From Acanthosepion pharaonis (taxonomy: Eukaryota; Mollusca; Cephalopoda; Sepiida; Sepiidae), in the NCBI GenBank assembly GCA_903632075.3, contig CAHIKZ030005207.1, positions 51,001 through 115,000 of the forward strand: a stretch of DNA of 64,000 nucleotides, read 5' to 3'. Made by a program: the position numbers and the translations under genes. Below, piece by piece: positions 53,029-62,194 of this stretch (position 1 is its first letter; each line of letters begins with the position of its first letter). The notes beneath the pieces were generated by a model. That model did no database searches. It was not told the origin of the DNA and saw only the letters and a list, made by a program, of their open reading frames with translations.

Positions 53029-53315
53029 AGATTGTGCTGCATCCAAAAACATGAAGGACATGGATATTTCTGAAAGATAACACTGAAGTTTTACTAGCAA
53101 TTAAAGCACTTTCTATACGCTTTTGTCTTAGTAAATTGCTTTCTCTTTTAATCAAATGAGAAATCAATACATTTAATGTGTTCTTTTGTAACAGATCCCT
53201 TTTGTGTTCATATAATCTTTTATTTAAATTGCTTGAGGTTTCTCCAATGTATTCCTTGTAACAATTATTACAGGTGATAAAGTAAATTCCTCCTTCAGAT
53301 TTTACCTAATTAGTT
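52960..53315 (-). pseudogene. Penelope GIY-YIG endonuclease domain
   Basis: Minus-strand reading from 53310: SEGGIYFITCNNCYKEYIGE, then TSSNLNKRLYEHKRDLL, then SHLIKRESNLLRQKRIES ... VLSFRNIHVLHVFGC. GIY (GGIYFI), the CxxC-type pair (CNNC) and YIG (EYIGET) with the catalytic arginine region (LNKRL) are all present in order. The domain nicks the target DNA to prime reverse transcription. This stretch is open for about 110 codons and is the best preserved part of the element. It ends at a (TA)n tract. Confidence 0.85.
52997..53024. repeat. (TA)n microsatellite
   Basis: TA tract at the Penelope 3' end. Confidence 0.95.
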
Positions 53316-53639
53316 TGTTTTGTATTAAGTTTCTTTTTATTGTTTTAATAGTGGTTGTAACAAATTTCATGTTGAGCCTAGTTAATTTTTTTCAACTACA
53401 GTTGTGATAGATTTGGTAGATAAAACAATATATATTAATTTGTTGGATTTTTCAGGAAGGTTCACTTTCCTGATTTGAAATATTTTATGAGAATTTTGTT
53501 TCATATTGAATATGAAATAATTAGGGTACTGGAGGAGCTTAAAGGTATTTTCAATGTATTTTTCTTCTTCATGTAAATATTGAGGGCTACATATTCTGAG
53601 TGATCATAGATAGAATCCAATGATTGATTTTGTTGTTAA

Positions 53640-53898
53640 CCCTAGAACACTAACCATGGGTATATAGTACCCAGTGCAAATTTTTCTATTTTTAATAACA
53701 ATTTTTAGTACGTGATTTTCTTACTTAAATAATGTTTTTCAGTTCCTATTAATGTCAAAGTTTGAAGTGCCTGCTTGTAAAATATTTCAAATAAAAATTT
53801 ATATTTAATATTTTTTTTTTTGATATTTTCAAAAATCGGGTATGAAATACCCATGGTTAGTAGTGGTGTAACTTTAATTGATGGTTAGTGTTCTAGGG
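53640..53898. mobile_element. piggyBac-like MITE with TTAA target duplication
   Basis: TTAA at 53636-53639 and 53899-53902 flanks a 259-bp element whose ends are perfect inverted repeats of about 17 bp, CCCTAGAACACTAACCA and its complement. Inside, 'accatgggtata' (53652) pairs with 'tacccatggttagta' (53850-53864), a second inverted pair. TTAA targets and ends starting CCCTAGAA are typical of piggyBac-type elements. There is no transposase, so it depended on a helper. The Penelope sequence continues on both sides. Confidence 0.85.
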
Positions 53899-53902
53899 TT
53901 AA

Positions 53903-54300
53903 GGTGAGAATTGATATTTATGAGATCATTTTTATTGATTTGCAATGGACATTTAATTTTAGGCTGTTGTTACTGCAGTGTAGCATGATATTTTGGAAAG
54001 GTAAAGTATTGTTTGTTTCTATTTCATAAGTAAATATTGATTGTAGGTTCAACTTTGTTTAGTCTCTCTACAAGGTTAGGTAAATCAGTTTCATGGAGAT
54101 ATTGTCAGTCAAATTTATTCAATTCAGTTTTTCAACCAGATTGCCAGAATTTTTAATGTGATGGACTGATTGTTTGGAGGACAGGGATTAAAATTTGTGT
54201 TATGGCTTTTCACCAATTTGTGGAAGTGCTACCAATAATTGACATAATGAGGTATATTGGAATACCTCTTTTGTGGGCTTTAGTGAGACTATAAAGTGTG
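53903..54300 (-). pseudogene. Penelope RT core remnants
   Basis: Scattered minus-strand segments: RLINYHPRIATLYSLTKAHK (about 54335-54275, the peptide before the RT fingers end K-x-H-K-x), then ISMKL and, near 54000-53940, PFQNIMLHCSNNSLK and NVHCKSINKNDLIN. The L-P-F-L-D-x-x-L wording after the YxDD box is a known landmark; the YxDD itself was not found. Multiple stops. Confidence 0.6.
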
Positions 54301-54322
54301 GCTATTCTAGGGTGATAATTTA

Positions 54323-54640
54323 TTAGTCTATACCATTCCTTTCATTATTAATTAGTTTTCTGATTACTATTAAGGTTTCAGGAATTATTTTGCATTCATT
54401 TTTTTTTTCATGTGTTGGTATCATTGAGTAGTAAATTAATTTCATCATAACAACATTTCCACCTTCTTTGTCTGATGAGGTAATGTGGATATCTTTATTT
54501 TTTGCTAAATTTTTTAGTGCATTTAAGTGTCTCAATGGTAAAATTCTTTTAGTGTTCATTTCTAGAATGGCAGTAATTATTCCTTGAATGAAGCCTTTGG
54601 TAAATTCTGTCCAGGTGTCTATCATTTTTAACTATTGTAT
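54323..54640 (-). pseudogene. Penelope RT N-terminal region
   Basis: The 100-aa frame 54625-54323 contains ALKNLAKNKDIHITSSDKEG and GNVVMMKLIYYSMI. L-x-x-L-x-x-D/N-x-x-I-x-I-x-x-x-D-K-G-x-x-x-V-V is the conserved region just before the RT fingers of Penelope-like elements; here DKEGG replaces DKGG. Upstream of 54640 the match ends. Confidence 0.8.
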
Positions 54641-54934
54641 CTACTTCTTTGATTATTTTTGTTTATTGTGCAGGTGTTGGAGCATCGTCCACATCAGTGG
54701 GCCTCCTTCCAGGTGACTTGGCTAGCTGCATGTATGACAGTTCTCATTCCAGAAACAGGATCTGTTGCTGAGATTGCCATAATTCTAGTGGAACAAAAAT
54801 TTTGGACAGGATCATTTGTCCTGGCTGTCATCCCAACTTAGACTTTAACGGGAAATGAGGACTCTGACATTCCAGCAATCAGGTATTGTGCCTCAACATT
54901 GTCCTCATAAAGGAATCATCTTCCAAACCACACT

Positions 54935-55100
54935 ATTTTCCCATAGCTGGGACCCTAACAGGTGCTACCACCCCAGGCCAGAGTGAACCTGGGAACAACA
55001 GCAATTAAAAGTGGCTCCACACTCCTTGAAACCTCCAGTTTGCTAATCAGAAGTTTTGCTGCTGGATGCAGTTTATCATCATACCAAGGACACTGTCCTT
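54935..55100 (+). repeat. Dispersed repeat family A, truncated copy 7
   Basis: Starts at the core ('cccatagctgggaccctaac', 54941) and runs to 'cagtttatcatcatacca'. Head and subunits are missing. A second scrap, 'attttcccatag' with 'gctaacaggtgctgcca', is at 55222-55260. Confidence 0.8.
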
Positions 55101-55324
55101 GAAAACAAAATAAAAATATTCAGATTATTGCAAACTAATTTCATCACAATTATATATTCTTTGAAGAATTGGAATATTTTTCTCCATTTTTGATAAAAAA
55201 ATAAATCATCCACCGAACTACACTATTTTCCCATAGTTTGGATGCTAACAGGTGCTGCCAGAAAAAGAATGTTATGTCACAATGGAAAATGGCTTCTTGT
55301 AAAACTTTTTCCATATTTTAATTA

Positions 55325-55765
55325 AACTGAAAACAATATCTGTCTATATCTCTGAGATGAGATATTATGATGACTTACATTAATCAGACTGTTATCCTCA
55401 TCTTCATTGCCATATTAGCAAAGTTTCGGCCATTGTATGCTCCGGCTTTCTTCATATGACTGGAATTTCAAACCTAATCCTCAAGGATACATGGCATAGT
55501 GGATAATGATCCAAAGAGTTGGGAGTTGAATACCAGGCTACAGCAGTGGTGAACCAAAAAACTTGGAGAGTTGAGTCAAAGAGAAATAACTGAGACATCT
55601 GGAAGAGGCATGGCACGTGGAACTAGAACAATCTCCCCAGTGGAGAAAATAAAGGGTTTGGTTTGAAATTTCAATCACTTGTAGAAGGCCGGAGCATACA
55701 ATGGCCAAAATGTTGTGAATATGGCAATGAAGATGAGGTTAACACTCCAAATAATGTAAGTAAAC
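55325..55765 (+). mobile_element. SINE family S, complete foldback copy
   Basis: The left arm 55333-55480 ('tctgtctatatctctgagat' ... 'gttatcctcatcttcattgc' ... 'tgtatgctccggc') is the inverse of the right arm 55655-55760 ('gccggagcatacaatggcc' ... 'gcaatgaagatgaggttaac'). Between them is a tRNA-like head ('acatggcatagtggataatg', B-box-like 'gagttgaataccagg', 55487-55535) and the SINE body ('aactgagacatctggaagag', 'ggaactagaacaatct'). The best reference copy of the family in this window. Confidence 0.85.
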
Positions 55766-55945
55766 TGTAAACAATAAAACAAAACAATGTTAGGAAGCCT
55801 TATGCCAGACTTGGAATTTATGAAATGTTTAAATTTGTATTTAAATAATGGGTAAATATGCCACACCCAGTATATTAACACAAAAGGGATTTTTTATGAA
55901 ACAATCCAATCAGGACATTAGTTGTTCATTGTATTAAATCTGACA
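55766..55945. other. Spacer, nothing recognised
   Basis: No supported feature. Confidence 0.4.
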
Positions 55946-56160
55946 ATATTTGGAGTTGGCGGCACCCACTTGCATCCGAGGATCGGGGATTGTCATCCTC
56001 TCTCCTCATTCCCTTTCTCTACTCTGGTGGAGGTGACGGAGATGGGGCTATGAAGGCCTAGCCTACTCCTGAAGAGTTGTGAGTAGGAATCACAGAGGAG
56101 GGTAGGTGGTGGACACAGCTGGGTGAGTTAGGCCCTCTTGACTATAATACCAATTTAAGG
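55946..56160. other. GC-rich unassigned block
   Basis: About 210 bp at clearly higher GC than the window ('ggcggcacccacttgcatcc', 'gaggatcggggattgtcatc', 'ggtggaggtgacggagatgg'). No tRNA-like boxes or frame seen. It may be an exon, an element 5' end or a SINE I do not know. Confidence 0.35.
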
Positions 56161-56199
56161 AAAACATCTTAATTAAAATAGATTGTCAAAATCTATAGA

Positions 56200-56900
56200 A
56201 AGTTCATTAATTTCTGAGTTTTTGATGGCAAATTTGTGACATTCTGGATACCCCCATAGAGAAAGACGTTGAAATTTTATTTTGATCTCGAGTGGTTCCG
56301 GCTTCGTTTTTGATCTCAAGTGGTTCCGGCTTCATTTTTGATCTCAAGTATTTCAGCACCCTGGAGAAATTCCAAGCAAGCCAAAAATCCAGTGGCCCAA
56401 AGGCATTCAATGAGATACTTGATCACATATTGATCAGGAACTCTCATTAAATCTTACCAACCATCAGAAGGGCCTCCTTATCCAGTAGATCAGATTTTTT
56501 TTGAAGAGTTGTACATGAGGTTTGTCTTTGATGGTTTGGTCTCACAACTGCAAAAGGGGGGATAGAAAAGAAGAGATGCGACCAAATAGATGATAGATTC
56601 AGAAGGGTAAACTAAGAGCAGAGCAGGGAGTTGTGAAGCTTCAAAAACTAAGCTCCAATTCATGGGAGGGTAAGTCTTAAAGACCTGCTTAATATTAAAG
56701 AGAGCATCTTGGTAATCTCTATTGACCATGTTTGCCGCAGTCTCTGAATATGGAATCCAGTCAAGTCCGTAATCTGTTCAATATCAGAGGTCGGCAGTGA
56801 AGATTCAGAGAAAGTAGCGGTTGTTAAGTAATTCTTTAAGTCTTTGATATCAGGTTAGCAGTGCAGACAATTTGGGAGAAAAAAAAAATTGGCTACCTTT
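56200..56900 (-). other. Unassigned region with two short minus-strand frames
   Basis: Frames 56410-56207 (67 aa) and 56729-56490 (79 aa) have ordinary composition. 56285-56345 contains a 31-bp tandem pair ('tttgatctcgagtggttccg', 'tttgatctcaagtggttccg'). I do not recognise either protein; they could be a decayed element adjoining the non-LTR remnant at 57.1 kb. Confidence 0.25.
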
Positions 56901-57059
56901 ATACACATTGCATTGAATATTTTGAGCTTTCTGATTGGTTAACCCTTCTATTGGTGAACTATAAAATGAGTCAACTCATTTAGGCTAGCTCACTAGTACA
57001 TATATCCAAAAAACTGCAACAATCTCTAGAACTGAGAACCTAAGAAAACATTGGCAGAA

Positions 57060-58630
57060 AAGCAACAGTCTTGGAGATCATTTTACAATAATCCTTACAC
57101 TTCTGGTAAAAAGCTGTTCACCGAGATGAAGAGCGACAAACTCAATATACCATATGAGGAACTCAAGAACCACCTGAGGATTACATATCCTGATGCTTGA
57201 AAGAATGACCTTCCTATCCCCCAAAATCTAGAGGTCATGTTTAATGAAAGTGGACTAAAATTAAGGGAAATTTTGGGATTTATTTGTAAATACCATGCTG
57301 GTAGTACACCTGAAATAAATGCAATATCCTACAAGTTATACAAGAATTGTCCTCAAACCATTCACCATCTTCCTCCAGCAGGCATGGAAATAAGATATTG
57401 TACCACAAGAATGGTGCCTGGCAGATAGTATTTGGATATTTAAAGAAAAGAATGCAATTTCCGCTTCATCTCCCTCTTAAATGTAGATGTAAAAATATTT
57501 TTTGTGCCCTTGCCCATCATAAGATGGACTTCCTGTTAGGTAACCATTAAACACAGCCATCTAAAAGGTTGGGATACTTGACTTCCTTGGCTGTCTGAAG
57601 CATTCACACAGGATTTGGAACTCAATCCTATCAGCCAAACAAAATAAATCTGAGCTTCATGTAATCTGGTTTGATCTTGCTAATGCCTATGGATCAGTTC
57701 TTCATGAGCTAATTTGAACATCCCTCGAATTTTTCAATTTCCCTAGTAAGGTTGGGATAATCATAATGAAACATTTTAGAGCTGCATTTATACCATTCAC
57801 CATTAGTAACTACACCACCAAGTGTCAAGCCCTCAAGGTTGGCATTATGATGGGTTGTGTGATTTCACCACTTCTTTTCATTACGTCCTTGGAATTCATA
57901 TTATGGGGTGCAGCAGACACAGCAAAGGGAGTGATGACTAAGGAACAAACAGTCCTTCTAGTGTGTTCATAGATGACATCACCATTCTGGTTCTGTCTAA
58001 GTTTGGTGCCAATGAACTGCTGCAGTGCTACCGTGAGCTCTTCATGTGGGTGAGAATGAAGGCTAAACCCAAGAAAAGCCAGAGCTTATTACTCAGAGAC
58101 TCTGTCAAGGAGATTCACTTTTGCATTGGGGGTGACATGACAGTCAAAGAGAAGCCAGTGAAGAACATCAAATGGTTGTATGAAATTCCACTGACTGATC
58201 AGCACCAAAATAAAAAGGTGCAGAAAGTGGCACTAGATGGACTTGAATCCATCGACAAAACCCTGGCAAATTGAAGGCTTCGTGCAACCAACATGGTTTG
58301 CTGACTCAGTTTCTGTGGCCATTGCAGATGTATGATATTACTTTGTCTCACATTCAGCAGATGCAACAGTGTATCAACAAATACCTGTGCAAGTGGTTTC
58401 GAGTCTCCCCTCTTTCTCCACAGTGGGACTTCATACCAATGCTTGAAACTTGTAACTTCCCATCTCGTCATGGGTGGAGGAGTTCAAGGTCAGGAAGCTA
58501 CACCTTGACATGATGATGAGAGACTTGGTTGATCAGTTTGTCTGCAGATTACAGACAGATATAACTGGCACCAAATGATTGGCAGTAGAAGCCACCAAAG
58601 AAATAAAATCCAGTCTGTGAACCAAGGAGA
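57060..58630 (+). pseudogene. Non-LTR retrotransposon RT polyprotein, decayed
   Basis: Segments in order on the plus strand: SDKLNIPYEELKNHLRITYP (57129), ISYKLYKNCPQ (about 57325, start of RT), RFISLLNVD (57465), VIWFDLANAYGS-like sequence near 57665-57700 (motif A with D), VGIMMGCVISPLLF (57838-57879, motif B) and FIDDITILVLSKFGANELL (57966 on, motif C with the catalytic DD). Then WVRMKAKPKKSQSLLLRD, a thumb, and KVQKVALDGLESIDKT, LTQFLWPLQMYDITLSHIQQ and CINKYLCKWF (58320-58400). The order and wording match a non-LTR RT class common in animals as 'reverse transcriptase domain' proteins; I do not assign a clade. At least five frameshifts or stops. No endonuclease seen. Confidence 0.8.
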
Positions 58631-58880
58631 TTATTTGGGGGGGGGTGACTTACTCAAACCAATCAAGGTGGTCTGAGCAGCACAAGCAACCAGTTTTTCT
58701 CCAGAGATCTTGTTGAGTGTTAGTTGATTGTTTTTGATATAGAGGGCCTCAAGAATTTGAAGTTTCCATTTATTATTTTTGTAGTGTAGTATATTGGAGC
58801 TGTCAACAAGTATTTTCCTGTATTGTAAAGGTAGACAGGAAAAATCTACTGAGTCTTTCTTGATGAATTTCATCTTAACA
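58631..58880 (-). pseudogene. Possible Penelope C-terminal fragment
   Basis: The 80-aa minus-strand frame contains LQILEALYIKNNQLTLNKIS. I-L-E-A-L-Y-I-K-x-x-x-P/L-x-L-N is the usual ending after the GIY-YIG domain in Penelope-like elements. The GIY-YIG itself is not attached. Its 5' neighbour (58996-59211) contains VLNTQITQTEQKTLKKG, repeated at 59915-60030. Confidence 0.4.
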
Positions 58881-58958
58881 TCAAGAAACTTATTAGAGAA
58901 TTGGAAAGGATCAGTATAAAAAATTTATAAGCATAATATGTTTGAATGAAGATATGCT

Positions 58959-58981
58959 GTGTGTGTGTGTGTGTGTGTGTA
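58959..58981. repeat. (GT)n microsatellite
   Basis: About 11 GT units. Confidence 0.9.
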
Positions 58982-59040
58982 CCAAAGGACAGTTTTTACA
59001 CTCTGGCAATCACTAGAGCATGAAAATTGAGTAAAGACTC

Positions 59041-59160
59041 CAGTTTTCCTTTCTTAAGTGTTTTTTGCTCAGTCTGAGTAATCTGAGTGTTGAGCACCTT
59101 ACTGTGTAAGTAGGTGTTTTCCTTTTGGTCATTCTTTTTTTTTTTTTTCTTTCCTTGCCC
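59041..59160 (-). repeat. Dispersed segment K, copy 1
   Basis: 'tctgagtaatctgagtgttg', 'taagtaggtgttttcctttt' and 'tttctttccttg' recur at 59950-60015, 880 bp further on in the same orientation. Confidence 0.75.
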
Positions 59161-59210
59161 GGCACATTGTTTATTGGTCACACCACCATCAGTGGTTTTT
59201 ATATAAAGCA

Positions 59211-59277
59211 TGTTCCAATAACTTGAACAGATTTTAAATGTGAATTAAGTTTAAAATCAGTCCAAGTTATTGGAACA
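59211..59277. repeat. 28-bp inverted repeat with 11-nt loop
   Basis: Left arm 59211-59238 and right arm 59250-59277 match with two differences (gaac/gtcc region). Ends are tgttccaataacttg and its complement, resembling paired terminal repeats of a DNA transposon that has lost everything between them. Confidence 0.85.
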
Positions 59278-59278
59278 C

Positions 59279-59279
59279 C

Positions 59280-59329
<50 letters not shown>

Positions 59330-59330
59330 T
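59279..59330. repeat. (TC)n(TA)n(TG)n microsatellite
   Basis: Compound tract right beside the 28-bp inverted repeat. Confidence 0.95.
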
Positions 59331-59505
59331 CAAATCCAGGTTGAACCCATTACATTCACTTACATGCTAATACCCTTGGGAAAGGGTGTGAATCCTCTTC
59401 TTCTCCCTCCAGCTATGGGTTAAATAGCAGGACAGACTGGGTTCTATAGCCTCAGATGGCAACTGGTCTAGGAGAAGGACAACTCTAAATTCAAAACCTG
59501 AGTGG
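59331..59505 (+). repeat. 5S/tRNA SINE tail, isolated
   Basis: 'caaatccaggttgaaccc', 'acccttgggaaagggtgtga', 'agctatgggttaaatagcag' and 'ggcaactggtctaggagaag' match 25490-25640 and the minus-strand tail at 27890-27965. Confidence 0.7.
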
Positions 59506-59511
59506 GGTTGT

Positions 59512-59695
59512 TTGGGGACCTTGTGGCACGTAGTGCACCAGGTCTCTGTATTCGGCCCTTCAAAAAGTGTGGATGGTCCTGCACGAAGCCTTCACCACTA
59601 TAATCGAATCTCATGTGCCGGTGTCGGGCTGTCAGTTTCCTGGAAACTAATCTGCTTGACCCTCATACGTCGAACCCAACGGGAGAATCGATTTT
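59512..59695 (+). ncRNA. Second structured unit ending at (TA)n
   Basis: GC-richer block with foldable parts: 'gaccttgtggcac' with 'gtgcaccaggtc' (59517-59544) and 'agtttcc' with 'ggaaact' (59633-59648). Its last ~32 nt (59661-59692) are the inverse complement of 12667-12699. Both copies touch a (TA)n tract at this end. The rest of the two units differs. The 80-aa frame through it ends in the microsatellite and is not a gene. Confidence 0.45.
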
Positions 59696-59696
59696 A

Positions 59697-59744
<48 letters not shown>

Positions 59745-59745
59745 T
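59697..59745. repeat. (TA)n(CA)n microsatellite
   Basis: Compound tract abutting the structured unit. Confidence 0.95.
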
Positions 59746-59794
59746 GCTATATAGAGTATGACTGTTAGACAAAAATATATCCAAAAATTGGACA

Positions 59795-59895
59795 AAAGGT
59801 CAACACCTAAACTTCAAACAGTACAGTCAACACCTAAAATTCAAGTGTAGGTGTTGATTGTATCACTTGACATCTAGGTGTTGACTTTCTATCCA
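59795..59895. repeat. Short inverted repeats of 'tcaacacctaa'
   Basis: 'gtcaacaccta' occurs at 59799 and 59822 and its complement 'taggtgttga' at 59850 and 59876. The pair 59822-59845 with 59866-59889 forms an imperfect stem ('agtcaacaccta' with 'taggtgttgact'). Confidence 0.75.
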
Positions 59896-59914
59896 AGTGT
59901 ATTTAACCATTAGC

Positions 59915-60030
59915 ATTGTGAAGCACTTTTTGTTCTGTATGGGTAATCTGGGTGTTGACCACTTTACTGCATAGGTAGGTGTTTGCCTTTTGATCTTTCT
60001 TTTTTCTTTCCTTGTTTGTTTTTTCCTTCT
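59915..60030 (-). repeat. Dispersed segment K, copy 2
   Basis: Matches 59041-59160 ('taatctgggtgttgaccac', 'taggtaggtgtttgcctttt'). Confidence 0.75.
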
Positions 60031-60688
60031 CTAAGGTGTTAGGTTATCTGCCAGGTATGTCATTCTCAAGAAAAACAATGAAAATATGAAAAACTTGTAG
60101 CTTAGAATGATGTGGCCTTGTGCCAGACAAATATAAAATGAAGCAGCATTGGAGGTAAGACTGTGTTGAGCCATAGTCCAAAGGAGAAACAGTAAAATGT
60201 AAACTTAAAAAATCCTGATTTTCACCTGGGCTTGAACACTGATTGCTGACACAGAATACATTCAGTCTTCTCTGTCAAGCGCAATAATTACTTAGTATTG
60301 CTTAACTTGGCCCATAGCCATGAAGTGTAGACACAGTCCCTTCAATATATGTCTGCTTCTAATTTCCAAATTTCCCCGGTGTCCGTCTCAGTGATTCTTC
60401 GCTTTTTGCTGACATTTCTGATGGAAAAAAATAGTCAATGCCAAGGTCCTTTGACATTTCAGTTGCTGTAAATTTACCATATTCATTCCACAGTAAAGAT
60501 CTGTGAGTCAATCAGGCAAGCCAAACCAATAAATATATTCTTGGAATACGTGACTCCAATTCTTCATTTATTAATGCGTTATAAATGATGCGTTGCTAGA
60601 TACTAACAAAAATAAAGTTCTTATCATTATTCCCTGAAGTATTTTTTGAAAGGAGTTTTTTTGATCAGACATTATTTCTTATTCTTAC
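60031..60688. other. Spacer, nothing recognised
   Basis: No supported gene or repeat. Confidence 0.4.
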
Positions 60689-60782
60689 AAACGTTATTTT
60701 TAGTGGGGACACCAGTTTGAGTCATTATACCTGTTTAATTTTTATTTCATTAAACAGTGAAATTAATAAAAACTGGCCTAAG
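60689..60782 (+). repeat. Dispersed repeat G, copy 2
   Basis: 'aacgttatttttagtgggga', 'ttattacctg'-like and 'ttaaacagtgaaatt' match the complement of 33340-33435. Confidence 0.65.
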
Positions 60783-61080
60783 GCGTACTGGGTATGACAA
60801 TAAACTACTTCCGTGTCCTGGGTAAGACAATAAACTACTTCCGTGTCCTGGGTAAGACAATAAACTACGTCCAACAGCAAGGCGTCTGATAATGTTTTTG
60901 GAAAAATAATGTTGCCAGCTATACGTTTTTGAAAAAATAATATTGCCAGTTATATGTTTTTGAGAAAAAAAATATTAACAGAAATAGATTTTTGACAAAA
61001 CAAAAATATTACCAAGAAAAAAAAAGTTGCCAGCATTAAATGACCCACTGAGGTTGATATGCCGTAAAACAAAACAAACT
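60783..61080 (-). repeat. Dispersed repeat family A, copy 8, with 31-bp tail triplication
   Basis: 'gggtatgacaataaactac' or 'gggtaagacaataaactac' occurs at 60790, 60821 and 60852 (31-bp period). The core is deleted; the copy jumps from 'caacagcaaggcgtctgat' to 'tgccagctata' subunits (60910-60990) and ends with 'gaggttgatatgccgtaa'. Confidence 0.8.
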
Positions 61081-61181
61081 GGCCTAAGTTGATAAGTCCT
61101 ACTAAAGAAAAGTTTTGCTTCCGACATGAATCAAACCTGCATCCAGTGGTAAATTCTTAATGGTTTCTTTCTTTATATATG

Positions 61182-61913
61182 CTATGACCTTTCAGAACAT
61201 AAGGCGATCATGGCTCTCCACCTTGCAGCTCTCAACAACTTCCTTCCCTCTGCCACCTCCCCCAGACCATGTTCTGTCATCCACTTGCTTAAGCCTGCCA
61301 GGTATGTCATGCATTGTTTACTCTTTCTCTCTATTTGACCCATGAGTATTAGATTCTCTAGGCCTTCCTTCCTCATTATGTGTCTCAGGAACTTTAGCTC
61401 CCTCTTCCTGATGTTAAGTATAAGCCTCCTTCTTGTTTGCAACCTCTCTAAGAGCTCATTGTTGCTCACACACTCAGTCCATGATATCCTTAGCATCCTT
61501 CTGTAGAACTACATCTTGAGTCTCTTCTTCATCTTTGAGGAAATTGTCCAACATTTGCTGCCATAAAGAAGGACAGATGTCACATAACAGTTCAGTATTC
61601 TTTTCTTTGTTACCAAAGATATCCTCCTGTCTCGCAATACTTTGCCCAACTTTTGGAATGTGTCTTTGGTCATCCCAGTAAGCCTATGGATCTCAGTGTT
61701 GCATTTACTGTCCTCTGTCAAGATACTTCCCAGATATTTAAACTTCTGTGTCTGCTTGATTCTAGTGTTCCTGATCTTTAATTCACATTTCAGGCTCATC
61801 CTCTTACGGATGACCATGCACTCCATCTTCTTATAGCTTAGTTCCTTCTTCACACTCCCTGTTGCTACCTTCTGTAGGAGATTTTGCAATTTCTTTCTTA
61901 CCAGTTTGCACAA
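61182..61913 (-). pseudogene. LINE RT C-terminal half
   Basis: Minus-strand frame 61913-61509 (134 aa) holds KFKYLGSILTEDSKCNTEIH, then FQKLGKVLRDRRISLVTKKR, ILNCYVTSVLLYGSKCWTIS. K-Y-L-G-S is the RT motif E area, and V-L-L-Y-G-x-E/K-C-W-T is a landmark after the thumb. After a stop, frame 61496-61182 continues with MLRISWTECVSN, NIRKRELKFLRHIMRKEGLE and GLGEVAEGRKLLRA. The RT catalytic part is absent upstream because the sequence breaks at 61914, where the inverted hAT-like segment starts. The best-kept copy of the LINE also seen at 7.8 and 27.3 kb. Confidence 0.8.
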
Positions 61914-62194
61914 ACCAATCAGCCTTCACAGAATTTACAACAATGATATTAATTATATTTTTAACTATTATATATTGGTTATTAATATATGAGATTATTT
62001 TCAGATAATCCAACAACCAGTTCACTAATCCTTTATAATTTTATCTTACTGGTTTGCACAAACCAATTCTTAAAATTATAAAGGTTTAGTGAACTGGTTG
62101 TTGGATTATCTGAAAATAATCTCATATATTAATAACCAATATATAATAGTTAAAAATATAATTAATATCATTGTTGTAAATTCTGTGAAGGCTG
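61901..62194. repeat. 124-bp near-perfect inverted duplication
   Basis: Arm 61920-62043 is the inverse complement of 62071-62194 with one clear mismatch and a 27-nt spacer. Each arm encodes the same hAT-like peptide (LLDYLKIISYINNQYIIVKN...VNSVKA) reading outward. The palindromic phrase 'tggtttgcacaaacca' occurs beside the left arm (61902-61917, first base c-a variant) and in the spacer (62050-62065). High identity means a recent event or gene conversion. Confidence 0.9.

Larger units (their letters stand above)
52960..54640 (-). mobile_element. Penelope-like retroelement, partial, minus strand
   Basis: The order on the minus strand is N-terminal RT region (54625-54323), RT core remnants (54300-53930), then a GIY-YIG endonuclease (53310-53000). 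RT followed by GIY-YIG is specific to Penelope-like elements. The 3' end reaches a (TA)n tract at 52997-53024. A 259-bp piggyBac-like MITE is inserted at 53640-53898. Stops and frameshifts make it inactive; the 5' part is missing beyond about 54640. Confidence 0.85.
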
